Part shown: positions 1 to 6,648 of the stretch, in pieces
Numbering within the stretch: the first letter of the stretch is position 1
Layout: each line of letters starts with the position of its first letter
DNA from: Planctomycetota bacterium
Lineage (GTDB): Bacteria; Planctomycetota; J058; JARGOJ01
Direction: 5' to 3'
Assembly: GCA_029210225.1 (NCBI GenBank)
Contig: JARGOJ010000077.1
Location: forward strand, 1 to 16,350
Length of the DNA stretch: 16,350 nucleotides
Program-made: the position numbers and the translations under genes
The notes under the pieces: model-generated
The model's database searches: none
Seen by the model: the letters and a program-made list of their open reading frames with translations, nothing else
Told to the model about the DNA's origin: nothing

Positions 1-8
1 TGGGGGCT

Positions 9-1220
9 GTGAAGGACATTGAACAGCGTGTAGATAAGAAGAAGTCGCGGGTTGGGTCTTCTACTGGGAAGGGGAGGAAGGAGGAGGGAGGACTTCCACC
101 GGCTGCGCCGGCGGCGTTGGCTTTGTTGGCGTTGGCGGTTGCGCGTCGTCGCAGGCTTCGATTTGCGCCGAAGGCGAAGCGTGTTGGGGGTGTTGTTTAT
201 CGGGATGTAATGGGGAAGATTCGTGGGGCGTTGAGTTTCTCAAGCCGGGATCAGAGTTTGAGGAAGGACTTGTCGGCGCGTGGAGTGGGGGTTGCTGTTC
301 GTTTGGCGACGCGATTGAGGTTTTTACCGAGGCCTGAGGGTTTGCTTGTGTATGCGGATGCGCTTCGAGATTTGGGGAGTCGCGCTACGGCGAATCGATT
401 CAAGAAGCAATCAATTCGGACTGCGGAGAGATTGGAGGACCTGGCGACGGCCATTGATAAGACGTTAAAAATCGCGGTGGGGAGTGGGAATAGGGACATT
501 GCATTTCTGGAGCAGGAGAAGGAGTTCAATAAGATCATTGATAGTTTGGAGGATGAGCGTTCTAGGGATGTCTTTTTTAGCGAGGAGCTATTGAAGGTTA
601 GGGGAGAGGATCCTAGGAATCGAATTGTAGACTTTGCTGATCCGACGGCTAATTTCATGGCGGGGGGCGTGATCAATTATGGGATTGGTTATAGCAAGCT
701 TGCTCTTTTTGCGATTGCAGATTTTACGCTTGGTAATTTATCGCGGACGGATGCAAACATCAGTGATTTTAACGAGGGTAAGATTGACGCGGAGGAATAC
801 AAGAGCCGTGAGTTGAATGGGGCTGTGAATGACGTTGCGAAGTTGGGTATTACGGTTGTCGCGAGTTCTATCCAGCCTGCGATGAAGCTCAGTAAGCTGG
901 GAAAGGTTGGTTTTAGCCTGGCGATCGAGTTATCGGAAGCCTCTTCGAATTTGGCGGTCGATGCGGTGACTGGCAAGGGGCGTGGGGAGTTATTGACGAA
1001 TGGGGATTTGTTGAAGGAAGGGAGCGCAGCTGTTTTGAATGCTTTGTTGACGCCAGCGGGGGGAGTGAAGCTTTTGAGAAAAGCGCCTCAATCAGCGAAG
1101 CGACAATTACTTGGTAGGTTTGCGAATGAGAAGGTTCAAGACGTGGTGGTTGGAAAGTTGTTTGACCAGGCGGTTTCCAAGAAACCGAAAGCAGTTAAAG
1201 AGATGGCGAGGAGTCGTTGA
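9..1220 (+). CDS. Hypothetical basic protein, possibly the C-terminal part of a longer gene
   Basis: I do not recognise this family. The frame is open to the left edge (two further codons before the GTG at 9), and only eight bases precede that GTG, so the true start may lie outside the window. The first 50 residues are Lys/Gly-rich, then a short Ala/Leu stretch (about 31-45) ends in four Arg, too short for a convincing membrane span. The middle (about 130-215) is charged and probably helical. From about 215 to 350 there are Gly/Ala/Leu-rich amphipathic segments, including a TPAGG turn, of the kind seen ahead of toxin domains in polymorphic toxins. The C-terminus is Lys/Arg-rich. The toxin or effector reading is only an inference, since no catalytic motif is visible. 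It is coding: long, strongly G-biased like the next gene, and its only competitors are shorter antisense frames. Confidence 0.6.
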   Translation: MKDIEQRVDKKKSRVGSSTGKGRKEEGGLPPAAPAALALLALAVARRRRLRFAPKAKRVGGVVYRDVMGKIRGALSFSSRDQSLRKDLSARGVGVAVRLATRLRFLPRPEGLLVYADALRDLGSRATANRFKKQSIRTAERLEDLATAIDKTLKIAVGSGNRDIAFLEQEKEFNKIIDSLEDERSRDVFFSEELLKVRGEDPRNRIVDFADPTANFMAGGVINYGIGYSKLALFAIADFTLGNLSRTDANISDFNEGKIDAEEYKSRELNGAVNDVAKLGITVVASSIQPAMKLSKLGKVGFSLAIELSEASSNLAVDAVTGKGRGELLTNGDLLKEGSAAVLNALLTPAGGVKLLRKAPQSAKRQLLGRFANEKVQDVVVGKLFDQAVSKKPKAVKEMARSR

Positions 1221-1358
1221 GGAAGTTGGGAGGAGGCTTGGATTGCTTGATTTCCTTGCGATCAAAGTCTCTTTTGATTTCTGTGTAAATGAAGGAGTCG
1301 AGGTATGATAGGGGGGTGGTCATTGGCGACTTTACTATTGTGGCATTGGAGGCTTTAG

Positions 1359-2024
1359 GTGAAACCTCAGTTTCTTCATTTTTATCAGCAGCAGACGCGT
1401 ACATTAAACTTGAACTTTTTGTTGTTCAGTCCGGAGACGGATCACGATCCTAACCGCCGTTATCCCTTGGTGCTTTTTCTGCATGGGGCGGGGGAGCGGG
1501 GCGAGGAGCTGGAGCGGCTGCTTGACCATTCCATCCCTGATATCATTGAGCAGCAGAAGCGGGAGCCGTTCTTTTTGTTGGCGCCGCAGTGTCCAAATGA
1601 TTCGTATTGGATTTTGCATCGTGAGTCATTGACGCGGTTATTGGATGAGTTTTTGGGGTCTTATCCTGTGGATCGTTCGCGGATCTATTTGACTGGTGTG
1701 AGTATGGGGGCTGAGACCTCTTGGTTGTTGGCGCTTCAGAATCCGGACTTATTCGCGGCCTTTGTTCCGGTTTGTGGACGGGGTCCTTGGTGGGCGGATT
1801 TCCCGAATGTAGCGGGGGAGTTGAACCGCTTGCCTATTTGGGCGTTTCATGGGGATGCTGATACTATTATGCCGGTTCAGCACTCTCGGGCGCTCGTGGC
1901 TCGGGTCAATGATTGTGGTGGTTCGGCGCGATATACAGAGTATGAAGGCGTTGATCACGACAGTTGGAATAGGGCCTTCAAGGAGGACGAGATGTATGAC
2001 TGGTTGTTCCAGCAGCGTCGCTAG
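1359..2024 (+). CDS. Alpha/beta-hydrolase (esterase / dienelactone-hydrolase-like), 221 aa
   Basis: This is a serine hydrolase of the alpha/beta fold, probably acting on an ester or short peptide ester; the substrate cannot be read from sequence. The oxyanion-hole region is LFLHGAGERG (39-48). The nucleophile elbow is GVSMG with Ser116, a candidate acid is Asp168 in HGDADTIMP, and the catalytic His is His200 in VDHDSW. Length and layout match the predicted-peptidase / PHB-depolymerase-like esterases. No signal peptide is visible, so it is probably cytoplasmic. The GTG start is chosen because GGAGG at 1348-1352 lies six bases upstream. It stands alone on the plus strand, 138 bases after the preceding gene, and its TAG stop is shared with the convergent cutA stop. 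Confidence 0.85.
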   Translation: MKPQFLHFYQQQTRTLNLNFLLFSPETDHDPNRRYPLVLFLHGAGERGEELERLLDHSIPDIIEQQKREPFFLLAPQCPNDSYWILHRESLTRLLDEFLGSYPVDRSRIYLTGVSMGAETSWLLALQNPDLFAAFVPVCGRGPWWADFPNVAGELNRLPIWAFHGDADTIMPVQHSRALVARVNDCGGSARYTEYEGVDHDSWNRAFKEDEMYDWLFQQRR

Positions 2025-2353
2025 TTATTGATTTTCACTTCGCCGGAGAGCCAATCTAGATAGCGTTTTTCGCCTTCTTGGCTTTGAATCTCTATCGCGA
2101 TGACTTCGGGGAGATCGTAGGAGTGGAGTTCATTGATTCGTTTTGTTAGTTGGGTGAGACGGGCGGCGGTTGTTTTAATGAGGAGGGTGTTCTCGGTGTC
2201 GATGCAGATCTCGCCTTCCCAGCGGTAGACACTTTTGACTCCTTTTACAATGTTGACGCAGGCTGCGAGGCGTTCTTCAACGAGGGTTTTGGCGAGGGTC
2301 TCGGAGAGGTCAGCGGGGGTGTTGCAGAGGACAAGTCGATATTGATCAGTCAT
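2021..2353 (-). CDS. cutA: CutA divalent-ion tolerance protein
   Basis: CutA is a small cytoplasmic protein that forms very stable trimers; it is linked to divalent-cation (copper) tolerance, although its biochemical role is debated. The family signature is complete: VLCNTPADLSETLAKTL near the start, EERLAACVNIV (27-37), SVYRWEGEI (41-49), LLIKT (57-61) and HSYDLPEVIA (77-86), ending in YLDWL. The start at 2353 gives 110 residues, the usual length; an in-frame ATG at 2371 would add six residues and is less typical. The start overlaps the folC stop by eight bases (ATGACTGA), so it is translationally coupled as the last gene of the operon. No strong Shine-Dalgarno is present, as expected for a coupled start. 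Confidence 0.93.
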   Translation of the reverse strand: MTDQYRLVLCNTPADLSETLAKTLVEERLAACVNIVKGVKSVYRWEGEICIDTENTLLIKTTAARLTQLTKRINELHSYDLPEVIAIEIQSQEGEKRYLDWLSGEVKINN

Positions 2354-3728
2354 GATTCTCGGTGGTTTCATTTCTTGGATATAGGTAGGAGACGAGGTAG
2401 AGTGATCCGCAGATAAGCAGCGGTTGGCATCGATTCATGTCCTTAATTTTTTTGAGGGCTTCCTTTGGATCCAGGCTTATTGTTTTTGGTATCTCGGGGG
2501 CGATCTTGTCGAGGAGAATGGCGAGGTATTTGGGGTCTTCGTTGGCGCGGAATTCGGCCATGGGGCGGGTTAATGAGAAGGCCTTGGCGATGCGGGAGAG
2601 AGAGGACAGGATGGCTTCAAGGTCTCTTCCTGAGGTTGCTCCGTATATGACATGGAATTTAGTTTTGGGGTAGGACTGCTCTAATTCACGAACGAGCATT
2701 TCTATTTTTTCAGGGTTATGGGCGCCGTCATAAATGAGCAAAGGGTCGGTGCTAATGATATCCATTCGTCCTAAGACGGTTATGGTCGCGAGGCATTCTC
2801 TGATGGCGGCTTCGTTCCATTCGCGCCCTAAGTCCTTTATCACTCTGTAAGCGGCTTCCAGGGCAAGAGCGCTATTCCATTTCTGAAATTCGCCACGGAG
2901 TTTTTGCAGTGACAGGCCGGCTAACTCCCAATCTTTACTCTGATGGCTAAAGCTATCGCCGGAGTATTCAATTGAGAAGTCCCGGCCTAATCGGAATAGA
3001 CTGGCGCTTTGTTCTTCAACGGTCTCTTCGAATAAACGAAGGATTTCTGGATCTTGCTCAGCGGTGAGGAGAACGCCGCCGGTCTTTACGATTCCTAGTT
3101 TGTCCTTGGCGATTTCGGCCTTGGTGTTGCCGAGGACATGGGTGTGGTCCAGGCCCACAGAGGTAATGATGCTCACTAAGGACCGCGTAATCACATTTGT
3201 TCCGTCGTAGCGTCCTCCCAAACCGGCTTCGAGAACAACAAGATCCGCTTCATTGCGGGCAAAGTGCCGGAGCGCGAGGGCGAGCATCAATTCAAAATAT
3301 GAGGGCGGACCATAATCGGTCTCTGTCACCATCGTATCTAGGAGAGGCTTTATTTCATTGACGTATGCAGTTAGTTCTGACTTCTTGCAGCCTTGACCAT
3401 TGATGGTGAGGCGCTCACAGGGGCTGATTAAATGTGGCGAGATATGAAGCCCGACCTTTAAGCCTTGAGACTCCAGTATTTTCGCGGTGATTGTCGCGGT
3501 GGAAGTCTTGCCGCTGGTCCCGGTGATATGAACAAATTCGAGCGCTTTATCAGGGCTTCCCATTCGTCTCAATAGCTCGCGAAGGCGCTCAAGTCCGAAG
3601 ACAGGGGGGAGCGCTGTCTCCGATGCAGCTTTGGCTACATAGTGTGGTTTTGCCTTGGAGAAGACTAAAGAGTGAAGGAAGCGCTCTGTCTCAATAAATG
3701 ACTGATGCTCAAAAAATCGATCCCCCAT
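2346..3728 (-). CDS. folC: Folylpolyglutamate synthase / dihydrofolate synthase (Mur ligase family), 460 aa
   Basis: FolC adds glutamate to folates, and in bifunctional forms also to dihydropteroate, using ATP in the cytoplasm. Visible Mur-ligase motifs are the P-loop GTSGKTS (70-76), the folate-binding loop SPHLISPCERLTI (97-109), LEAGLGGRYDGTN (166-178), DHTHVLGNT plus EIAKDKLGI (194-213), and YDGAHNPE (333-340), with a C-terminal LICGSLYLV strand. The P-loop reads GTSGKTS rather than the common GTNGKGS, which may be lineage variation. Whether it is FPGS only or bifunctional cannot be settled here. The ATG is preceded by GAGGAG about nine bases upstream. It lies 20 bases after the membrane hydrolase gene and overlaps cutA by eight, so it is the middle gene of a three-gene operon. 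Confidence 0.93.
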   Translation of the reverse strand: MGDRFFEHQSFIETERFLHSLVFSKAKPHYVAKAASETALPPVFGLERLRELLRRMGSPDKALEFVHITGTSGKTSTATITAKILESQGLKVGLHISPHLISPCERLTINGQGCKKSELTAYVNEIKPLLDTMVTETDYGPPSYFELMLALALRHFARNEADLVVLEAGLGGRYDGTNVITRSLVSIITSVGLDHTHVLGNTKAEIAKDKLGIVKTGGVLLTAEQDPEILRLFEETVEEQSASLFRLGRDFSIEYSGDSFSHQSKDWELAGLSLQKLRGEFQKWNSALALEAAYRVIKDLGREWNEAAIRECLATITVLGRMDIISTDPLLIYDGAHNPEKIEMLVRELEQSYPKTKFHVIYGATSGRDLEAILSSLSRIAKAFSLTRPMAEFRANEDPKYLAILLDKIAPEIPKTISLDPKEALKKIKDMNRCQPLLICGSLYLVSYLYPRNETTENHD

Positions 3729-3748
3729 CTCGCCTGCTCCTCTTCGAG

Positions 3749-4369
3749 CTATGTTGTCTGCGACTGCGACTCTTCAACCTTGTCTGGCTCCGACCATTCA
3801 ATCGCCCCAAACTTCCAGCGAAAGACCATACGCCACGTGAGTACCAACAACAAGGCCGGGGCGAAGAAGTAACTTTCACTCTTAATCACTTCGACTCCTC
3901 TCTCGGACAAAAAGCCCTGGGCGCTCATTGGTGAGACTGCGATGGGTTGCCAGCTAAAGAAATGGCGGAGGCTATCGGATGGGAAGTAGAGCATGATCCC
4001 TTTTCCTCCATCCGTGAGAGCATCCAAAATACTGTGAGACATCAGCGCTAAGAAGTAACAGACCATCAACGTCAGCATGGCTCTCGCACGGCGTTCTTTG
4101 AGGCCGATCCAAAGGACGGTTAGATAGGCGAGAAGCGGAGCTAAGAACAGGAAGAAGAAGGGGGAGTGGAAGAAGCCGCGGTGCCCAAAGAAGCTCCCGT
4201 AGGGAACCCCGAGGAGCATCGGAATGACATCGATGTCCGGGGCGATTCCAGCAACTAAACCACAAAGCGCGACCCCGCCGATCTTCTTGGTGGGGCGCAA
4301 ATCTGGAAATCTCTCGAAGAGCACCCCGACCGCGAATCCGTACATAGCGTGGGTAAAGAGCGACGACAT
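3749..4369 (-). CDS. Membrane-bound metal-dependent hydrolase (YdjM/DUF457-like), 206 aa
   Basis: This is an inner-membrane protein of the LexA-regulated YdjM/DUF457 group of predicted metal-dependent hydrolases; substrates of this group are mostly unknown. The metal-ligand pattern is in place: His7 in FTHAMYG, APDIDVIP (43-50), HRGFFHSP (63-70), SHSILDALTDGGKG (111-124). Hydrophobic spans lie at about 10-20, 32-56, 69-90, 97-117 and 167-185. The start at 4369 is preferred over the GTG at 4387, because AAGGAAG sits eight bases before this ATG and the protein then begins MSSLFTH as relatives do. It is the first gene of the operon with folC and cutA; a sigma-70 type promoter overlapping the repeated 11-bp motif is seen upstream. 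Confidence 0.85.
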   Translation of the reverse strand: MSSLFTHAMYGFAVGVLFERFPDLRPTKKIGGVALCGLVAGIAPDIDVIPMLLGVPYGSFFGHRGFFHSPFFFLFLAPLLAYLTVLWIGLKERRARAMLTLMVCYFLALMSHSILDALTDGGKGIMLYFPSDSLRHFFSWQPIAVSPMSAQGFLSERGVEVIKSESYFFAPALLLVLTWRMVFRWKFGAIEWSEPDKVEESQSQTT

Positions 4370-4391
4370 AGCAGAGGCTTCCTTCACCTGA

Positions 4392-4584
4392 GATCCCAGG
4401 TATCTATCCTTATGTCTTTAAAATCTATACCTGGGATTGAGTTTGAAGTTCAACTAAAATCCCGATCTTGCGATACCTGGGATCTTTTTCAGACTCTTTT
4501 TATCCGCTAGGAAGTCTCAAGAGTGCTGAGCCTCGCAAAAAATTGCTCGTCGAAAAACACGCTCGAAAATGAGATACCTGGGAT
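4392..4584. repeat. Four copies of an 11-bp motif ATACCTGGGAT in a divergent promoter region
   Basis: The motif occurs exactly at 4393-4403 (inverted), 4427-4437, 4473-4483 and 4574-4584. Copies 1 and 3 share a longer 13-bp core, GATACCTGGGATC. Copies 1 and 2 face each other and could form an 11-bp stem with a 23-base loop. The copies lie between two divergent transcription units (membrane hydrolase operon and trmB), and I saw no other copy in the window. The likeliest reading is operator sites for an unidentified regulator. Confidence 0.7.
4424..4453 (-). promoter_or_regulatory. Candidate sigma-70 type promoter of the hydrolase-folC-cutA operon
   Basis: Reading the minus strand, TTGAAC (4453-4448) and TATAGA (4429-4424) are separated by 18 bases; each matches four of six consensus positions. 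The predicted start of transcription is near 4417, leaving a leader of roughly 48 bases before the ATG at 4369. Copy 2 of the 11-bp motif (4427-4437) overlaps the -10 edge and spacer, and copy 1 (4393-4403, inverted) falls within the leader. That placement suits a repressor site, but the regulator is unknown. Confidence 0.45.
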
Positions 4585-4631
4585 TCGAGCATCCTAAAGA
4601 CTCGAGCATCCTAACGATGCGAGTATCCTTT
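4585..4631. repeat. 17-bp-period tandem repeat with hairpin potential just upstream of trmB
   Basis: TCGAGCATCCTAA occurs at 4585-4597 and 4602-4614, and a decayed third copy (GCGAGTATCCTTT) at 4619-4631, so the period is 17. The region 4601-4623 can fold as CTCG-A-GCATC / GATGC-GAG around a five-base loop. A second inverted pair, GCTCGAA (4561-4567) and TTCGAGC (4584-4590), brackets motif copy 4. These repeats explain an in-frame 27-residue N-terminal extension of trmB, which should therefore not be treated as protein. Confidence 0.6.
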
Positions 4632-4649
4632 TTGAGAAAGGGACAATTC

Positions 4650-5315
4650 ATGTCCAAGCGGCGCATTCGCCATCACGTCAATCCACTGAACTTCCGTGAA
4701 GAGATTGCCATTCCTAAATGGTCCGAGGTCTTCGAGGATATGAGCCGGGAGCTTGAAGTCGACATTGGCTGCGCGAAAGGTCATTTCCTCATGGCTCGCG
4801 CCGCCCAAGCCCCAGATGTGAATATCGTTGGGCTTGAGATTCGGCGCCCCATGGTCGAGCTGGTGCAAGAGCGCATCACAAAGCGCTCTCTGAAGAACTG
4901 TCACGTCCTTTGTTGTAACGCCAACATGTCGTTGAGAGATCTCTTTGGCGAATCGAGCCTCGACCGTGCTTATGTGCACTTCCCTGATCCCTGGTTCAAG
5001 AAGCGTCATCACAAGCGCCGCCTCATTAAGGCGCCTTTCCTCATCGACTTGGCCGCTGTGCTGAAGATCGGAGGCGAATTTCACTTTGCCACGGACTATC
5101 AGGAATATGCAGAGGAGATGCTTGCCTTTATGGAGTTGAATCCTGACTTTGCGAAGGGACAACGCCTCGAATCGGCTCACGGCCTGCTTACTGATCGCGA
5201 AGCCTGGCATAGTTCGAAGGGGGACCCGGTGCATCGCTATCTGTTTAAGCTTGAACGGCGGGAAGCCACGGAAGACATGCTCGTGATTCCGGAGAAGGAG
5301 GAGAGTGAAGCTTGA
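4650..5315 (+). CDS. trmB: tRNA (guanine-N7-)-methyltransferase TrmB, 221 aa
   Basis: TrmB uses S-adenosylmethionine to methylate N7 of G46 in the variable loop of tRNAs. The SAM-binding motif I is DIGCAKGHFL (38-47), followed by the acidic GLEIRR (61-66). The family hallmark FPDPWFKKRHHKRRL lies at 111-125, and FATDYQEYAEEML at 146-158. The C-terminal recognition segment TDREAWHSSKGDPVHRYLF diverges from the E. coli form but keeps the position and Thr. The ATG at 4650 is chosen because AAAGGGA lies seven bases upstream and the protein then starts just before the conserved domain; the upstream in-frame ATG at 4569 would translate the tandem repeat. The last bases overlap the next gene, giving a two-gene unit. 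Confidence 0.94.
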   Translation: MSKRRIRHHVNPLNFREEIAIPKWSEVFEDMSRELEVDIGCAKGHFLMARAAQAPDVNIVGLEIRRPMVELVQERITKRSLKNCHVLCCNANMSLRDLFGESSLDRAYVHFPDPWFKKRHHKRRLIKAPFLIDLAAVLKIGGEFHFATDYQEYAEEMLAFMELNPDFAKGQRLESAHGLLTDREAWHSSKGDPVHRYLFKLERREATEDMLVIPEKEESEA

Positions 5316-5911
5316 AGGTCAGCTTGAACGAGCGCTGGCGTCGAGAGATCTGTCCCTTTTGTAAAGACGGATTTGAGCAGGACGATACTCATAGTTGTGA
5401 GAATTGCAGCACGGTGATGCATGAGGAGTGCTTTCAAGAAAATGGTGGCTGCGCGGTGCTTGGCTGCGACACCAAGACTAAGGATTGGCCGCGCTGCTCT
5501 CAGTGTAGCGAGCAGTTGACACAGCTAAGCGCAGTTCTTTGTATTCACTGCGGATACAATCAGGAAACCGGGCGCTATGTCGAAGGAGCACCGGGGCGCT
5601 ATCAAGCCAGTCCAGAAAGAGGAAATCAAGATAGGCAGGGCTCCAGGGTCGTCATTGAGAACCCTGATGCCGTCAATTGGGATTTACCGAATTCAGGCGA
5701 TCAGAAGAGCAGTATTTCAAACAGCCATTTACCTGTGCTTGTGATGCTCAATGTCTTTAGCTGGCTCGGAATCGCCGTCTTTGGGATCCTGACATTTATA
5801 CTCTTCATTGCACCCATAGCCAATGGAGATCTTCGATTCTCGATCACGTGCCTCGCGATCTCTTCCGTTATTGCCTGGGTTACTAATACTCTGCTATCCA
5901 ACAAGACCTAA
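5312..5911 (+). CDS. RING-like / zinc-ribbon protein with two C-terminal membrane helices, 199 aa
   Basis: The N-terminus has a treble-clef or RING-like finger: Cys14, Cys17, Cys29, Cys32, His37, Cys40, Cys47, Cys52, with the phrase MHEECFQENGGCAV typical of bacterial proteins of this type. A four-Cys zinc ribbon follows (Cys62, Cys65, Cys77, Cys80), then a polar linker (85-138) and two hydrophobic segments (about 141-168 and 173-195). The zinc domains are probably cytoplasmic, anchored to the inner membrane. Function is unknown; a scaffold or protein-binding role is a guess. The TTG start overlaps the trmB stop as TTGA, with AAGGAGG ten bases upstream, so translation is coupled to trmB. The gene ends 11 bases from the convergent lipoprotein gene. 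Confidence 0.8.
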   Translation: MKVSLNERWRREICPFCKDGFEQDDTHSCENCSTVMHEECFQENGGCAVLGCDTKTKDWPRCSQCSEQLTQLSAVLCIHCGYNQETGRYVEGAPGRYQASPERGNQDRQGSRVVIENPDAVNWDLPNSGDQKSSISNSHLPVLVMLNVFSWLGIAVFGILTFILFIAPIANGDLRFSITCLAISSVIAWVTNTLLSNKT

Positions 5912-5922
5912 TGCTCTGTCAT

Positions 5923-6633
5923 CTAGTATTTCTCAAGCAGTGCTTTGCGCTTTTGGTCGTATTCGTCCTGGGTTATCAAGCCCTTATCAAACCACGCTTT
6001 CAGGCTCATCAACTTCTCCTCTAGCTCACCACTCTTGGTCGGTTTAGGCACCGACTTAACGGTTGGAGCGGGCGTAGCGCTAGGGTTCGCTTGTTTGACA
6101 GGCTCTTTAACGGGCTCTTTGTCTGGGGCTTTCTTAGAAGTTTTCTTGGGAGTTTTTTCTGCGGCCACAGCCGCCGCTTTCTTCTTCGCGTCTCTGTCAA
6201 TTTTCAATTTATCAAGAGAGCCGCGCAGGCGCGCCAAAGTGCCCTGAGGCCGGCCCTTTAACTCTATGTGCGGGCGACCAAAGCTAAAGGGGCCATTGAT
6301 GACAACCGTTGAATTAATTGATGCTGAGTCCTTCACCAGGAAAAGACGCACCGTCTCCAAGCGATCCGAATTTTTCGCCCGGAATTCTTGATCGACGACC
6401 GCCACATCCTCGAAGCTCAGGCGACATCGTTTATCGCCATCTCTATAAACAATATGATTAGGCGTCACCTCAACGACCTTACGGTCCTCAATTCGCGCAC
6501 CAATCGTATTCACACGCCACGAGAAGACTTCTTTCACAGCCCTCTCGGGGTTCTCCCGAGTCGTCAACGACTTCGGCAAGCTCGAACAGGCGCTCAATAA
6601 AGGAATGAGAATCAGAAAGTATTTCAAAGACAT
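5923..6633 (-). CDS. SHOCT-domain lipoprotein, 236 aa
   Basis: A signal peptide ends in the lipobox LLSAC with acylated Cys16; Ser at +2 would allow outer-membrane sorting. Residues 25-145 form an unrecognised beta-rich domain. Residues 147-200 are a Lys/Ala/Pro linker with EPVKEPVK repeats. The C-terminus (about 203-236; LKAWFDKGLITQDEYDQKR) is a SHOCT domain, a short helical module found at the ends of many unrelated bacterial proteins and thought to mediate oligomerisation or binding. GGGAG lies eight bases before the ATG. It starts 15 bases after the beta-barrel gene and is the last gene of that three-gene cluster. Its role may be envelope assembly or tethering, but that is inference from context only. 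Confidence 0.8.
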   Translation of the reverse strand: MSLKYFLILIPLLSACSSLPKSLTTRENPERAVKEVFSWRVNTIGARIEDRKVVEVTPNHIVYRDGDKRCRLSFEDVAVVDQEFRAKNSDRLETVRLFLVKDSASINSTVVINGPFSFGRPHIELKGRPQGTLARLRGSLDKLKIDRDAKKKAAAVAAEKTPKKTSKKAPDKEPVKEPVKQANPSATPAPTVKSVPKPTKSGELEEKLMSLKAWFDKGLITQDEYDQKRKALLEKY

Positions 6634-6648
6634 AGACTCTGCTCCCTA

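Noticed and set aside
100..165. MYXO-CTERM/PEP-CTERM-like sorting tail (Ala/Leu stretch followed by Arg cluster) in the first gene
   Set aside because: It is near the N-terminus of the frame and is followed by more than 350 residues, whereas such signals are at the extreme C-terminus.
1261..1278. Hairpin ATCAAA/TTTGAT as a terminator of the first gene
   Set aside because: The stem is short and AT-only, with no clear T-tract.
4388..4568. A dif site for XerCD recombination
   Set aside because: Although the skew change suggests a terminus, no 11-6-11 arrangement resembling a XerC/XerD site was found; a TTATG...TTTAAAAT stretch is only a weak resemblance.
4392..4631. CRISPR array or mobile-element ends
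   Set aside because: Repeats are 11-17 bases with irregular or very short spacing, there is no cas or transposase gene, and no target-site duplication is visible.
4569..4649. N-terminal extension of TrmB from the ATG at 4569
   Set aside because: It translates the 11-bp motif and 17-bp tandem repeat, lacks a Shine-Dalgarno, and lies before the conserved start at 4650, which has one.
4611..5234. Long minus-strand frame opposite trmB
   Set aside because: It is antisense to a clearly conserved methyltransferase and has no recognisable motif.
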